Positions 1 to 8,668 of a DNA stretch of 64,000 nucleotides are shown here, in pieces. How positions within the stretch are numbered: the stretch's first letter is position 1; the number at the start of each line of letters is the position of its first letter. A program made the translations under genes and the position numbers. The notes beneath the pieces were generated by a model that was not told the DNA's origin, did not search any database, and was given only the letters and a program-made list of their open reading frames with translations. The DNA comes from an uncultured Prevotella sp. (GTDB lineage: Bacteria; Bacteroidota; Bacteroidia; Bacteroidales; Bacteroidaceae), in contig CAMNII010000001.1 of assembly GCA_946540435.1 (NCBI GenBank), forward strand, positions 1 to 64,000, written 5' to 3'.

Positions 1-648
1 ATTCGTTTAGAACAACCAAAAGACTATCGTGAGGTAGAGAACCTTACGAGAGAGGCATTCTGGAACGTCTATCGCCCGGGATGCACAGAGCATTACGTGC
101 TCAATCAGTATAGAACCAATCAAGATTTCATTCCTGACCTTGACTTGGTGATGGAGGTGGACAGCCGCATCATCGGCCATGTGATGTTCTCGAAAGCCGA
201 GATTGCTTTAGACTCCCCTCACTCACAGGGAGGGGATGGGGGTGGGTCTTTTCCTTCATGGACATTCGGTCCCATTAGCATCCACCCCGACTACAAGCGC
301 AAGGGCTACGGCCTGAAGCTTCTGAATTATGCCTTAATAAAGGCCAAGGAAATGGGCATCGGCCTGCTACAGATGGAGGGCAATATCGGGTTCTACAAAC
401 ATGCAGGTTTCGATTTGGCCAGCAAACTCAATATTCATTATCATGATATGCCGAAGGATGAAGATGTGCCATTCTTCCTTGCCCAAGAACTGATTCCTGG
501 CTATTGGGGCAATCGTGAGGGAACTTATTGTCCACCCAAGGGCTATTTCGTGGCCGACGAGAATCCTGAGGCCTTCGAGGCTTACGAAGCGACCTTCCCG
601 CAGAAGGAAAAGCTCCGCCTGCCAGGACAATTAGGATATGAAGAATAA
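1..648 (+). CDS. GNAT family N-acetyltransferase (5' partial)
   Basis: The reading frame is open from base 1, so the true start lies outside the window; at least 215 codons are present. A GNAT acetyl-CoA-binding core is visible as FGPISIHPDYKRKGYG followed by LKLLNYAL, which matches the family's (Q/R)xxGxG loop. Members acetylate a small molecule or protein amine; the substrate cannot be read from the sequence. Just before the core, the residues LDSPHSQGGDGGGSF are encoded by a G/C-rich palindrome (210-249) that looks like an insertion into a loop of the fold without breaking the frame. The gene reads toward the zinc-ribbon gene 72 bases downstream. Confidence 0.85.
   Translation: MRLEQPKDYREVENLTREAFWNVYRPGCTEHYVLNQYRTNQDFIPDLDLVMEVDSRIIGHVMFSKAEIALDSPHSQGGDGGGSFPSWTFGPISIHPDYKRKGYGLKLLNYALIKAKEMGIGLLQMEGNIGFYKHAGFDLASKLNIHYHDMPKDEDVPFFLAQELIPGYWGNREGTYCPPKGYFVADENPEAFEAYEATFPQKEKLRLPGQLGYEE
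210..249. repeat. Palindromic in-frame insertion element inside the acetyltransferase gene
   Basis: A 40-base stretch begins AGAC and ends GTCT (inverted termini). It holds an inner inverted repeat, TCCCCT (214-219) against AGGGGA (231-236), followed by a run rich in GGGGGTGGG. It is far richer in G/C than its surroundings and encodes a Gly/Ser/Pro-rich peptide unlike the acetyltransferase fold. I infer a small mobile palindromic repeat that landed in frame in a permissive loop. Confidence 0.55.
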
Positions 649-720
649 TTATAAGCCTGCTATAAAATGCCTGCGCAAAAGGATTCTTAGTGGTAAATTC
701 AAATATAAAAATGAAGAAAT

Positions 721-1452
721 ATGAATCGGAGATTTTGTCAGAGTTGCGGCATGCCGCTAACAGAGGATGTCCTCGGCACGAATGCCGACGGCAGTAAGAA
801 TGAAGATTACTGCATGTACTGCTACAGGGATGGAAAGTTCTTGCAGGACTGCACGATGGAAGAGATGATCGAACATTGTGCGCAGTTTATTGGCGCTGTC
901 AACGAGGGGTTGGAGAAACCCATCACCAAAGAGGAATATATCGGCATGATGAAATCGTACTTTCCCCTGTTGAAGCGTTGGCGCCAAACGTTGGATGTCA
1001 GTAACGATGAAGTCATGAATGTCAACCCTGCCTTGGCAGGCGTTAAAGAGCTCATTGCGAAGATGGCCGATAAACTGTCAATCGCTTACATCTCATCTGT
1101 CGACCAGGACGGTTTTCCCTGGACCAAGGCTATGTTGAAGCCACGCAAGCGTGAGGGTATCAGAACCTTCTACTTTACTACCAACACGTTCTCAATACGT
1201 GTGGCTCAATACAGGGCCAACCCCAAGGCCAGCATCTATTTCTGCGATGCAGAAGGTTTCAAGGGAATGATGCTGCGTGGCCTGATGGAGGTACTGACGG
1301 ATGCCGCCTCGAAAGAAATGATCTGGCGCGATGGCGACGAGCAGTACTACCCTGGCGGTGTAACCGACCCTAACTACTGCGTACTGAAGTTCACAGCCAC
1401 CGACGGCCGTTTCTACAGCGACTTCTATCCCCGCAGTTTTGTGATTGAGTGA
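721..1452 (+). CDS. Zinc-ribbon plus pyridoxamine 5'-phosphate oxidase-like protein
   Basis: This 243-residue protein has two parts. The N-terminus carries four cysteines, C6-x2-C9 and C31-x2-C34 (CQSCGMPL and YCMYCYRDG), as in the putative zinc-ribbon family that often precedes other domains. From about residue 100 the sequence (ELIAKMADKLSIAYISSVDQDGFPWTKAMLKP) matches the split-barrel fold of the pyridoxamine 5'-phosphate oxidase or general stress protein 26 group, which binds flavin. The substrate is unknown. Its stop overlaps the next gene (TGATG), so the two are probably translationally coupled. Confidence 0.8.
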   Translation: MNRRFCQSCGMPLTEDVLGTNADGSKNEDYCMYCYRDGKFLQDCTMEEMIEHCAQFIGAVNEGLEKPITKEEYIGMMKSYFPLLKRWRQTLDVSNDEVMNVNPALAGVKELIAKMADKLSIAYISSVDQDGFPWTKAMLKPRKREGIRTFYFTTNTFSIRVAQYRANPKASIYFCDAEGFKGMMLRGLMEVLTDAASKEMIWRDGDEQYYPGGVTDPNYCVLKFTATDGRFYSDFYPRSFVIE

Positions 1453-2069
1453 TGAAACAGGAAATCAATCCCAAAGACACAAAGCGGGCCATCGCTTTCG
1501 AGCTGTGGATGAAGTCACCCATGCCGATGGTGACGCTCACGAAGACCTTCGACGTGACGCGGCTCTGTAAGGTGAGCCGTAAGCGCGGACTTAAATTCAA
1601 CATGCTGTTGTGCTGGTGCATCGGCAAGACGGCCTCAAGGATAGAGGAGTTCTACATGCTGCCACATGACGGGAAACTATACAAATACGACCACATGGCC
1701 ATCAATGTGATTGTGGATAACGTAAAGGGCGGGCTCAGTTTCTGCGACATTGCCGTCACCGACGACCTGGAGCAGTTTAACGCCAACTACCTGCACCTGA
1801 CCGAGACCATCCGCCAGACCTGTCAGGACATCTTGGACGAGGATGCCGTCATCGTAGGCACGTCGGCTCTGACCGGGACGGAACTCGACTGCATCGTCAA
1901 CCAGTACAGCGGCATCTACACCAACCCCTTCCTGGCATGGGGACGCTATCGTAAGGACTGGCTGAAGACCACGCTCCCTATCTCGTTCCAGTTCCATCAC
2001 GCACAGATGGACGGCGGACATGCCGTGCATTTCCTGAAAGAACTGCAAAAGACAATCAGCACGATATGA
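1449..2069 (+). CDS. Chloramphenicol acetyltransferase-like protein (CatA-type fold)
   Basis: The protein has 206 residues if translation starts at GTG 1449, or 205 if it starts at ATG 1452, which overlaps the upstream stop. Type A chloramphenicol acetyltransferase features are present: FNMLLCWCIGKTAS in the N-terminal half and, near the C-terminus, FQFHHAQMDGGHA, which contains the HHxxxDG catalytic histidine motif. The family moves an acetyl group from acetyl-CoA to a hydroxyl. Many Bacteroidales relatives are chromosomal and not linked to resistance, so drug inactivation should not be assumed. Coupling to the zinc-ribbon protein suggests a shared, unknown role. Confidence 0.8.
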   Translation: MMKQEINPKDTKRAIAFELWMKSPMPMVTLTKTFDVTRLCKVSRKRGLKFNMLLCWCIGKTASRIEEFYMLPHDGKLYKYDHMAINVIVDNVKGGLSFCDIAVTDDLEQFNANYLHLTETIRQTCQDILDEDAVIVGTSALTGTELDCIVNQYSGIYTNPFLAWGRYRKDWLKTTLPISFQFHHAQMDGGHAVHFLKELQKTISTI

Positions 2070-2176
2070 ATGTGAGACCGTTCATGCAGATCCATGCAGA
2101 TTATCCCAAATATCTGACAGAACCGGCGACTATATGTTATTTTGCGGTGTCGAAATATTGGAATCATGAGAGATGA
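2066..2176 (+). CDS. Possible 36-residue small protein coupled to the acetyltransferase stop
   Basis: An ATG overlaps the preceding stop (ATGA at 2066-2069) and opens a 36-codon frame that ends in TGA at 2174-2176. The predicted peptide begins MNVRPFMQIHADYPKYL. Only the coupling geometry supports it; no family is recognised and such a short frame could arise by chance. Confidence 0.15.
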   Translation: MNVRPFMQIHADYPKYLTEPATICYFAVSKYWNHER

Positions 2177-2199
2177 TTGACGGGTTTTTATTCTGATAA

Positions 2200-2224
2200 T
2201 GCGAAATAATTCATCATTTTCGCA
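2200..2224. promoter_or_regulatory. Inverted repeat just upstream of the uridine kinase promoter
   Basis: TGCGAAA (2200-2206) is mirrored by TTTCGCA (2218-2224) across 11 bases. The repeat ends at the position where the -33 element would be expected for the TAnnTTTG box at 2245, so it could be an operator. It is short enough to be chance. Confidence 0.25.
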
Positions 2225-2244
2225 CATAATTCGTTTTTATTTCT

Positions 2245-2252
2245 TAATTTTG
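2245..2252 (+). promoter_or_regulatory. Promoter -7 box (TAATTTTG) for the uridine kinase-like gene
   Basis: TAATTTTG fits the Bacteroidota TAnnTTTG consensus and lies 30 bases before the ATG at 2283. No clear TTTG element is seen at -33. Confidence 0.6.
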
Positions 2253-2282
2253 TAGCAGGAAATAATACCCCTCTTATCACTC

Positions 2283-3962
2283 ATGCTCCAGATTCGCTGC
2301 AAAAACAACAACATCACGAAGAGTTTCCCCGAGGGAACTTCACTCATTGATGTCTATCAAGAGTTTGCCGATGAGCTGCAGATGCCCTATCCAGTAGTCT
2401 CAGCCAAAGTCAATAACACTTCACAGGGTTTGAAATTCAGACTATACCAAAATCGGGATGTGGAATTCCTTGATGCCCGTGACGGCAGTGGACACCGGGT
2501 ATACGTGCGCTCGTTGTGTTTCGTGCTCTACAAGGCAACCTGCGACATCTTCCCGGGTTCTAAACTGTTTATTGAGCACCCGCTGTCGCGCGGATACTAT
2601 TGTAATTTCAGAAAACGCGGAAACGAGGTACTCACCGACGAAGACGTAGAATCCATCCGCCAACGTATGCAGGAGATTATCGATCTGGACATGCCTTTCC
2701 GCCGCAACGAAGCGACAACGGAAGAAGCTGTGCGCGTTTTTGCCGAAAGGGGATTTGCCGACAAAGTAAAACTCCTTGAAACAAGCGGACAGATTTACAG
2801 CGACTATTACACCCTCGGCGATACCGTTGACTATTATTATGGCCCACTTGTACCATCGGCCGGCTATCTGAATGTCTGGGGATTGGAACGCTATGGCGAA
2901 GGACTCCTGCTTCGAGTTCCCGACAAACAGAACCCATTGGAGCTCGACCACTATGTGGACATGCCCAAGACTTTTGATATGCTTGCTGAAAAAGTGCGCT
3001 GGGATATCATCATGAGACTATCGAACGCCGGTGATGTGAACAAAGCCATCCTCAGAGGAAAAGCATCAGAACTCATTCAGGTGAGCGAAGCGCTGCAGGA
3101 AAAGAAGATCGTTCAGATAGCCGAAGAGATTGACCGCCGTTTTCATGACGAAGACAATCCCATTCGCATTGTACTCATAACAGGACCGTCTTCGTCTGGA
3201 AAAACGACATTCTGCAAACGACTAAGCGTACAACTCCTCGCATGCGGATTGCGTCCGATGTCTTTCTCTACCGATGACTACTTTGTCAACCGCGTAGACA
3301 CGCCTCTGCTGCCTAATGGCGATTACGACTTCGACAACATCAAAACCGTTGACTGCGAACTTCTTGACGACCACCTCACCCGATTGATGAAGGGCGAGCG
3401 CGTGGAAGTGCCGGAATACAACTTCGTGACAGGAAAACGCGAGTACAACGGGAAGAAACTCAAGCTCTCAAATGACAGCGTCCTTATTGTTGAAGGCATA
3501 CACGCTCTGAACCCGTTGCTCACCGAACGAATACCAGATACAGCCAAGTTTAAAATCTATGTCTCTGCATTAACCAGTATTTCACTCGACGACCACAACT
3601 GGATCCCGACTCGCGACAACCGATTACTTCGCCGCATCATCAGAGACTATAACAAAGGAGCCTTCACCGCACAACAGACTATCAGCCAGTGGAAAAACGT
3701 CTGCGAAGCTGAGGAACAATGGATATTCCCTTTCCAAGAGACTGCCGACGTTATGTTCAATTCTGCGCTGAACATCGAATTTGCCGTACTCAGAACTCAT
3801 GCAGAACTCATCCTTGCACAGGTACCTCGCAACTGTCCGGAATATGCAGAAGCACACCGGCTGCTGAAATTCATCCACTTCTTCATTCCCGTCAGCGACA
3901 AAGAGATACCACCTACAAGTATTATGCGCGAGTTCGTCGGCGGTAGCAGCTTTAAGTACTAA
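2283..3962 (+). CDS. Uridine kinase-like nucleoside kinase with threonyl-tRNA synthetase-type N-terminal domains
   Basis: This is a 559-residue cytoplasmic protein. Residues 1-70 resemble a TGS domain. Residues 80-240 resemble the additional domain of threonyl/alanyl-tRNA synthetases, and the C-terminal half is a P-loop kinase with GPSSSGKTT at 301-309 and FSTDDYFVNR after it. This architecture is common in Bacteroidales and Firmicutes and is annotated as a uridine/cytidine kinase or phosphoribulokinase-like enzyme; activity on uridine is by homology only. It has its own promoter and stands alone between convergent neighbours. Confidence 0.85.
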   Translation: MLQIRCKNNNITKSFPEGTSLIDVYQEFADELQMPYPVVSAKVNNTSQGLKFRLYQNRDVEFLDARDGSGHRVYVRSLCFVLYKATCDIFPGSKLFIEHPLSRGYYCNFRKRGNEVLTDEDVESIRQRMQEIIDLDMPFRRNEATTEEAVRVFAERGFADKVKLLETSGQIYSDYYTLGDTVDYYYGPLVPSAGYLNVWGLERYGEGLLLRVPDKQNPLELDHYVDMPKTFDMLAEKVRWDIIMRLSNAGDVNKAILRGKASELIQVSEALQEKKIVQIAEEIDRRFHDEDNPIRIVLITGPSSSGKTTFCKRLSVQLLACGLRPMSFSTDDYFVNRVDTPLLPNGDYDFDNIKTVDCELLDDHLTRLMKGERVEVPEYNFVTGKREYNGKKLKLSNDSVLIVEGIHALNPLLTERIPDTAKFKIYVSALTSISLDDHNWIPTRDNRLLRRIIRDYNKGAFTAQQTISQWKNVCEAEEQWIFPFQETADVMFNSALNIEFAVLRTHAELILAQVPRNCPEYAEAHRLLKFIHFFIPVSDKEIPPTSIMREFVGGSSFKY

Positions 3963-4360
3963 ACAACGTAGTTCGTCACTTGAACGGTGGAAATCAGTTC
4001 ACCTTGTTCATTAGTGATATCAACCTGCCACTGATGGAGGGTCTTGCCTTGGTGGCGGAGACGAGCTACTGCTGTCACCGTATCACCTTCAAGAACTGCT
4101 TTCACATGACTCCCCGTGACATTCACACCGACAGCAATCTTATCCGGACACAGCCCCATCGAGCCTACTCCGGCTAAGTTCTCTGCCAATGCCAGCGAAG
4201 CGCCGCCACTGAGAAATCCGAAAGGTTGGCGGCAACGCTCATCAACCTTCATTCGAGCCATACACGTGTCCGGTTCATCAGTCGACAAGAACTCCATTCC
4301 GAGAGTTGTCGACAAACTCGGCAATCTATATACCAGTTCCTTAATTCTTTCTATATCCAT
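3959..4360 (-). CDS. Hotdog-fold acyl-CoA thioesterase (PaaI/MenI-like)
   Basis: This 133-residue protein has the hotdog core: CRQPFGFLSGGASLALAENLAG is followed by the beta strands VGVNVTGSHVKAVLEGDTVTA. The FGFLSGGASLALAE segment matches the catalytic helix of PaaI/YdiI-type thioesterases that hydrolyse acyl-CoAs, including 1,4-dihydroxy-2-naphthoyl-CoA in menaquinone synthesis. No menaquinone genes are adjacent, so the substrate is open. I chose the ATG at 4360 (MDIERIK) over one at 4399 because a TACCTTTG promoter box lies between them. The 3' end overlaps the convergent kinase stop by four bases. Confidence 0.8.
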   Translation of the reverse strand: MDIERIKELVYRLPSLSTTLGMEFLSTDEPDTCMARMKVDERCRQPFGFLSGGASLALAENLAGVGSMGLCPDKIAVGVNVTGSHVKAVLEGDTVTAVARLRHQGKTLHQWQVDITNEQGELISTVQVTNYVV

Positions 4361-4368
4361 AGTGACCG

Positions 4369-4400
4369 CAAAGGTATAAAAACTGATTCGAATAACCAAA
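4369..4400 (-). promoter_or_regulatory. Promoter (TTTG-N20-TACCTTTG) for the thioesterase
   Basis: On the minus strand TTTG (4397-4400) and TACCTTTG (4369-4376) are separated by 20 bases. The box ends only 8 bases before the ATG, so the transcript leader must be nearly absent. Confidence 0.65.
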
Positions 4401-4511
4401 AAAACAATTAAAAACTTATTCAGCCAATCAGAATTCCGGCAATAGCATCAACCTATTACCGAAAAGTTACTGGTGAATGATTTTGGCGTTCGGCCATCAA
4501 TAACAATTTCT

Positions 4512-5447
4512 TTACAACAAGAAGAAAAGAGACACGCCAATGACAGATACTATTGAACCGACCACATTGCGCAAAGTAATCCGCTGTCCAAAAAGCCAGC
4601 GAGAGGGAAGCAGGATGAGTATGGGCGTCGTAGCCATAAGCGTAGAGGCTATGCCGGCTGCGGTGTATTGAACAGCCATGAGAGAGAAGCCTACGCCGAG
4701 GAAAGGACCCGAAAGTACAGCTATAAGCATGGCCAGAATACCACGTCGGTTCGAGAAGCTATCTGAAAAGGTGTGATGCTCTGTTCGGAACTTCGGACGC
4801 ATCCAATAATACCAAGCTGTATAACACGCCAGACCTGCTATGCAACGAACACTATTGGCAGAAAAAGGCAAATAGTTGACGGTCTGACTGAGAAGTTCCG
4901 CGGACATCGAAGACTCATAGCTATCCAGGCCGAGTTTGCTCAAGACCAGTCCCAGTCCTTGCCCGAGTGCTGCCCCAAGACCGAATAATACACCTTTTGT
5001 CGGCAGTTCCTGCTTTCCAGCATGCCATACGGAAATAGCTATACCCAACAACGTCACAGCCATGGCCAGCAGAGCAGCCCATGAGAGTTTCTGTCCCAGC
5101 ATTACCCAGGCAGAAAAAGCGGTGAAAGCAGGAGCCAGCGTCATAAAAAGCTGACCATAGCGAGAGCCGATGGTGAGATAGCTGTTGAACAGACACCAGT
5201 CACCAAAGAAATAACCCACCACCCCACTCAACAACAACCACATCCATGCAGATGGTGAAGCATATTGAAGCCCCCACGTGCCGCTGAGCATCAGCATCAA
5301 CAACGTGGAAAGTAACAAGGCCAGCAACATACGCCAGACATTCATCACGAAAACGCCAAGGCGGCGGCTTGCCACTTCGCTTGCCAAGGCGGCGACAGTC
5401 CATGAACAGGCGACACCGAGGGATATAACTTCTCCTAAATATTGCAT
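4512..5447 (-). CDS. EamA/DMT-family membrane transporter
   Basis: This 311-residue protein has about ten hydrophobic helices in the two-fold repeat of EamA (drug/metabolite) transporters. The second half ends with the typical MAVQYTAAGIASTLMATTP and RWLFGQRITLRNVVGSIVSVIG. Such proteins export amino acids, nucleotides or other metabolites across the inner membrane; the substrate is unknown. The start at 5447 (MQYLGEV) is preferred to 5492 because a TATCTTTG box lies between the two. It is divergent from the WG-repeat gene. Confidence 0.85.
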   Translation of the reverse strand: MQYLGEVISLGVACSWTVAALASEVASRRLGVFVMNVWRMLLALLLSTLLMLMLSGTWGLQYASPSAWMWLLLSGVVGYFFGDWCLFNSYLTIGSRYGQLFMTLAPAFTAFSAWVMLGQKLSWAALLAMAVTLLGIAISVWHAGKQELPTKGVLFGLGAALGQGLGLVLSKLGLDSYESSMSAELLSQTVNYLPFSANSVRCIAGLACYTAWYYWMRPKFRTEHHTFSDSFSNRRGILAMLIAVLSGPFLGVGFSLMAVQYTAAGIASTLMATTPILILLPSRWLFGQRITLRNVVGSIVSVIGVSLFFLL

Positions 5448-5455
5448 AGCGGGTG

Positions 5456-5463
5456 CAAAGATA
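5456..5463 (-). promoter_or_regulatory. Promoter -7 box (TATCTTTG) for the EamA transporter
   Basis: The box reads TATCTTTG on the minus strand and ends 8 bases before the chosen ATG, implying a very short leader. No good -33 TTTG is seen. Confidence 0.5.
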
Positions 5464-5537
5464 ATAATTATTGCCGAAATATAATTATACATGACAAAAA
5501 AGATGATGGATGATAACGTCTTTTAAAAGAATATGTT

Positions 5538-5545
5538 TATCTTTG
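5538..5545 (+). promoter_or_regulatory. Promoter -7 box (TATCTTTG) for the WG-repeat gene
   Basis: TATCTTTG lies 23 bases before the ATG at 5569, in the 121-base divergent space shared with the EamA transporter promoter. Confidence 0.55.
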
Positions 5546-5568
5546 CAGGGAAAAACACATACACTACT

Positions 5569-7455
5569 ATGAGAAAAGTCATTTCCATACTATTGGCTAT
5601 TGTTTTCGTCTTGGCAGCACATGCGCAGACTGCCGAAGACGTAATTCTGCTCAAGAACCCCAACACAAACAAATGGGGATACGCCAATAAGCAACAAAAC
5701 CACAAGAGTCCTATAAAAGGACTACGTAAGACAGCCATCAACATACTCGGAAAAACAGGCCAGAGCATCCTGGCATCAGGAAACACCAATGACATTGACT
5801 GGGTCGTGCCGCCACAGTACGACGCAGCAGCAACGGATTTCGAAGAGAACCTGGCCGCTGTTGAGGTCAATGGGAAAGTAGGGTTTATCGACCTCCACAA
5901 CCGTTTCATCATCGAGCCACAGTACCTGCCGATGAAGCACCTCGAAGGTTTCTCGCAAGGGCTGGCAGCTGTGAGGGTCGGCGACAGATTCGGATATATC
6001 GACAAAAAAGGGAAAATGGTCATTGAACCGCAGTTTGAACTCGCCAGGAACTTCCGCGACAACATGCTTGCCACCGTCAAAATGAACGGGAAATACGGTG
6101 CCATTGACATCACGGGAAAAGTCGTCGTTGAATGCAAATACCTTGCTGAGGAAGCGATGATATCAGTTCCCATCTCGAACAAGGAATACCGGGAGGCAGC
6201 AAAAGCCATTAAAGCGAAAAAAGAAAACGATGCCTATGCTGCCATCACCGACAAATTGCAATCCACCAGCCGAGAGGTAAACAGCCGCATCAACGACTCC
6301 ACATGGATACAGAAACTTACCTACGAGAACTTTGAAGTGCCGCAAAACGACAGCGACAGGAAACAAATCGGTGCCCGCGACAACTACGGACGTATCATCG
6401 TACCGGCTTACTATCAGGATGTCAAGCATGATGCCGCCAACCACCTCTATGTAGTCTGTTATTCCTGGAAAGACGAAGTCAGCTACGGATTATATGACGA
6501 CACGGGGAAGCGAATCTTTATGACAGCTTTCGACGCTATCGGGCCATTCTCCGGAGGAAAAGCTACAGCCACCATCAATGGCATCAGCGGATGGATTGAC
6601 AAAGACGGATACATAGAACCGGAATTCCTTGAGAAACTATGCGACAGCGGCCTGCAAGCCGAACAAGCCGGTAACAAAAGGGCAGCCAGGAAAATATACC
6701 GCCGTATTCTCAACATCGATTCCGACCATGTCATGGCACTGAACAACATGGCACTCATGGATATTGACGCCAAAGACTATAATGAAGGCATGAAAAAACT
6801 GAAGCTGGCCCATGAGCTTGCCCCAGACAACAAGCTCATTGCCGACAACTTGGCCATGGCCAAACACGATCGTAAAGACCGACGGTGGAACAGGGTAAAC
6901 AGTGCATTGAAAGCCGTCGTAGCTGTGGTTGGAGTTGCCGCATCTACCTACGCAGTGGCAGCAGGAGGTTCTGAGGGCATTGAGGCTGCCGGCAACATCA
7001 TGCAGAGCACAGAGGAGACACTCGCCTCGATGAATGGTGAAGAATCGGCACTCGGAACTGAGGGCGGTATTGACGATGCGGCATCAGCGGAACAAGCGCC
7101 ACTCTTCCCAGACATGTCCGGCTTCTCGGCTACGACAGGCACGGAGCCAACAGCCAATACTCCAAAGAACAAACATCCTGAAAGCTTTTACACAGATATG
7201 TACAGACGGTGGGAAGCGAGAGCAAAGGACAGTTACGAGACGCTGACACGTGCCGGCATCAGGGTAAAGAACAAGAAAACAGGAGATGATATCCGCGGCA
7301 ATACTGCAGGCGAATGGAACAGTGCCCATTATGCCAGCCTGAAGAGTAACTTAAGACAGGCACAAGATGAAATGAGAAAGATCAGGGCTGAAGCTCGCAG
7401 TGACGGATACACCATCATGCAGTCCAACTACGAAAGCGTCAGCGTAAGCTACTGA
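5569..7455 (+). CDS. Secreted WG-repeat and TPR-like protein
   Basis: This 628-residue protein starts at ATG 5569 (MRKVISILL), which gives a clean signal peptide ending near AHAQ. An upstream ATG at 5533 would place the promoter box inside the gene. Residues 30-200 and 280-355 contain WG repeats of the type GKVGFIDLHNRFIIEPQY and RFGYIDKKGKMVIEPQF. A TPR-like segment follows (AGNKRAARKIYRRILNIDSD, then MALNNMALMDIDAKDYNEG), then a hydrophobic Ala/Val/Gly stretch that may cross a membrane and a C-terminal tail of unknown fold. WG-repeat proteins are usually envelope proteins of unknown function, and I cannot assign one here. Confidence 0.75.
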   Translation: MRKVISILLAIVFVLAAHAQTAEDVILLKNPNTNKWGYANKQQNHKSPIKGLRKTAINILGKTGQSILASGNTNDIDWVVPPQYDAAATDFEENLAAVEVNGKVGFIDLHNRFIIEPQYLPMKHLEGFSQGLAAVRVGDRFGYIDKKGKMVIEPQFELARNFRDNMLATVKMNGKYGAIDITGKVVVECKYLAEEAMISVPISNKEYREAAKAIKAKKENDAYAAITDKLQSTSREVNSRINDSTWIQKLTYENFEVPQNDSDRKQIGARDNYGRIIVPAYYQDVKHDAANHLYVVCYSWKDEVSYGLYDDTGKRIFMTAFDAIGPFSGGKATATINGISGWIDKDGYIEPEFLEKLCDSGLQAEQAGNKRAARKIYRRILNIDSDHVMALNNMALMDIDAKDYNEGMKKLKLAHELAPDNKLIADNLAMAKHDRKDRRWNRVNSALKAVVAVVGVAASTYAVAAGGSEGIEAAGNIMQSTEETLASMNGEESALGTEGGIDDAASAEQAPLFPDMSGFSATTGTEPTANTPKNKHPESFYTDMYRRWEARAKDSYETLTRAGIRVKNKKTGDDIRGNTAGEWNSAHYASLKSNLRQAQDEMRKIRAEARSDGYTIMQSNYESVSVSY

Positions 7456-7485
7456 CATCGTCCGAGGTCCAAAAGGCTTTGTTGC

Positions 7486-7525
7486 GCCAAGGGGGTGACA
7501 GACAATTATCTGTCACCCCCTTGGC
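7486..7525. terminator. Bidirectional terminator hairpin between the WG-repeat gene and galE
   Basis: A perfect 17-bp stem, GCCAAGGGGGTGACAGA (7486-7502) against its complement (7509-7525), encloses a 6-base loop. It sits between convergent stops at 7455 and 7545. No strong T run follows on either strand, so it may also act as a transcript-end stabiliser. Confidence 0.7.
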
Positions 7526-7544
7526 ATTATATAAGAGTCAGGCA

Positions 7545-8582
7545 TTACATGACGCCGTCTTCACGGAGCTTCTTCTGCCATTTCCATGCAGAGGCAAGCA
7601 CATCCTCTAAGGGCGTATCAGCTTTCCAGCCAAGGACCTTATTGGCCTTATCCACATTGCCCCATACCTTCTCGATATCACCTTCGCGACGAGGGGCGTA
7701 TTCCCAGTTCACTTTCACGCCGGTTGCTTTCTCAAAACCTTCGACAACCTCGAGGGTCGAGAGGCCGCGTCCCGTTCCGATATTGAAGTATTCGATGGCA
7801 TCGCTGTCCTCATCGAGAACCCGGGCCATTGCTTTCACATGAGCCTTGGCCAGGTCTACGACATAGATATAGTCGCGAATACATGTACCGTCTGGGGTGT
7901 TGTAGTCGTGACCGAAAATCTTCAACTGTTTGCGAATGCCGATAGCTGTCTGAGTGACAAAGGGTATAAGATTCATCGGCACACCATTGGGCAACTCTCC
8001 GATGTAGGCCGAAGGATGGGCTCCGATGGGGTTGAAATAACGCAGTACTATCGACTTGATAGGAGCTCCTGAATGGATGAAGTCATAGATGATTTCCTCG
8101 TTAATCTGCTTGGTATTTCCATATGGGGAAAGGGCTTTCTGGATAGGAGCCTCCTCCGTAACAGGCAGGTTTTCCTTTGACGGCTGACCGTAGACGGTAC
8201 ATGATGAAGAGAAAATGATACCCTTCACACCATATTTCGGCATCAGTTCGAGCAAATTGACCAACGACACGATGTTATTCCGATAATACAGGAGAGGCTT
8301 CTCCACACTCTCGCCGACGGCTTTGGAAGCAGCAAAATGAATGATGCCCTGGATATCCGGATATTTCTTGAACACTTGTTCTGTAGCCTCCAGATCCTTC
8401 AGGTCAACCTGCTCGAAGTCCGGACGGATACCGGTAATCTTCTCTATACCGTCAAGAACCTCAATCTTTGAATTCGACAAGTTGTCAACAATGACGACGC
8501 GATAGCCGGCCTGCTGAAGCTCAACAGTGGTGTGTGAACCGATGAAACCGGTACCGCCAGTTACTAAAATAGTCTGTTTCAT
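7545..8582 (-). CDS. galE: UDP-glucose 4-epimerase
   Basis: This 345-residue short-chain dehydrogenase-type epimerase interconverts UDP-glucose and UDP-galactose with bound NAD. The NAD motif TGGTGFIGSH is at residues 8-17, the SSSCTVYG segment near 125-132, and the catalytic Tyr-Lys pair Y154/K158 in SPYGNTK. FNIGTGRGLSTLEV near the C-terminus is also typical. The gene is monocistronic, with its own promoter and a shared 3' hairpin, and length and motifs are those of functional GalE. Confidence 0.95.
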   Translation of the reverse strand: MKQTILVTGGTGFIGSHTTVELQQAGYRVVIVDNLSNSKIEVLDGIEKITGIRPDFEQVDLKDLEATEQVFKKYPDIQGIIHFAASKAVGESVEKPLLYYRNNIVSLVNLLELMPKYGVKGIIFSSSCTVYGQPSKENLPVTEEAPIQKALSPYGNTKQINEEIIYDFIHSGAPIKSIVLRYFNPIGAHPSAYIGELPNGVPMNLIPFVTQTAIGIRKQLKIFGHDYNTPDGTCIRDYIYVVDLAKAHVKAMARVLDEDSDAIEYFNIGTGRGLSTLEVVEGFEKATGVKVNWEYAPRREGDIEKVWGNVDKANKVLGWKADTPLEDVLASAWKWQKKLREDGVM

Positions 8583-8617
8583 ACGATATAAGTTGATGTA
8601 TTATTATTCTTTCGCCA

Positions 8618-8625
8618 CAAAATTA
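8618..8625 (-). promoter_or_regulatory. Promoter -7 box (TAATTTTG) for galE
   Basis: On the minus strand TAATTTTG lies 35 bases before the galE ATG. The preceding sequence is T-rich and lacks a clear TTTG at the right distance. Confidence 0.5.
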
Positions 8626-8668
8626 CAAAAAAAACTCGAAAAAAGTTCGCCATATAAATAAAAAGATG

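Noticed and set aside
1449..2069. Chloramphenicol resistance gene
   Set aside because: The fold and HHxxxDG motif are there, but there is no mobile context and Bacteroidales carry many chromosomal relatives of unknown substrate.
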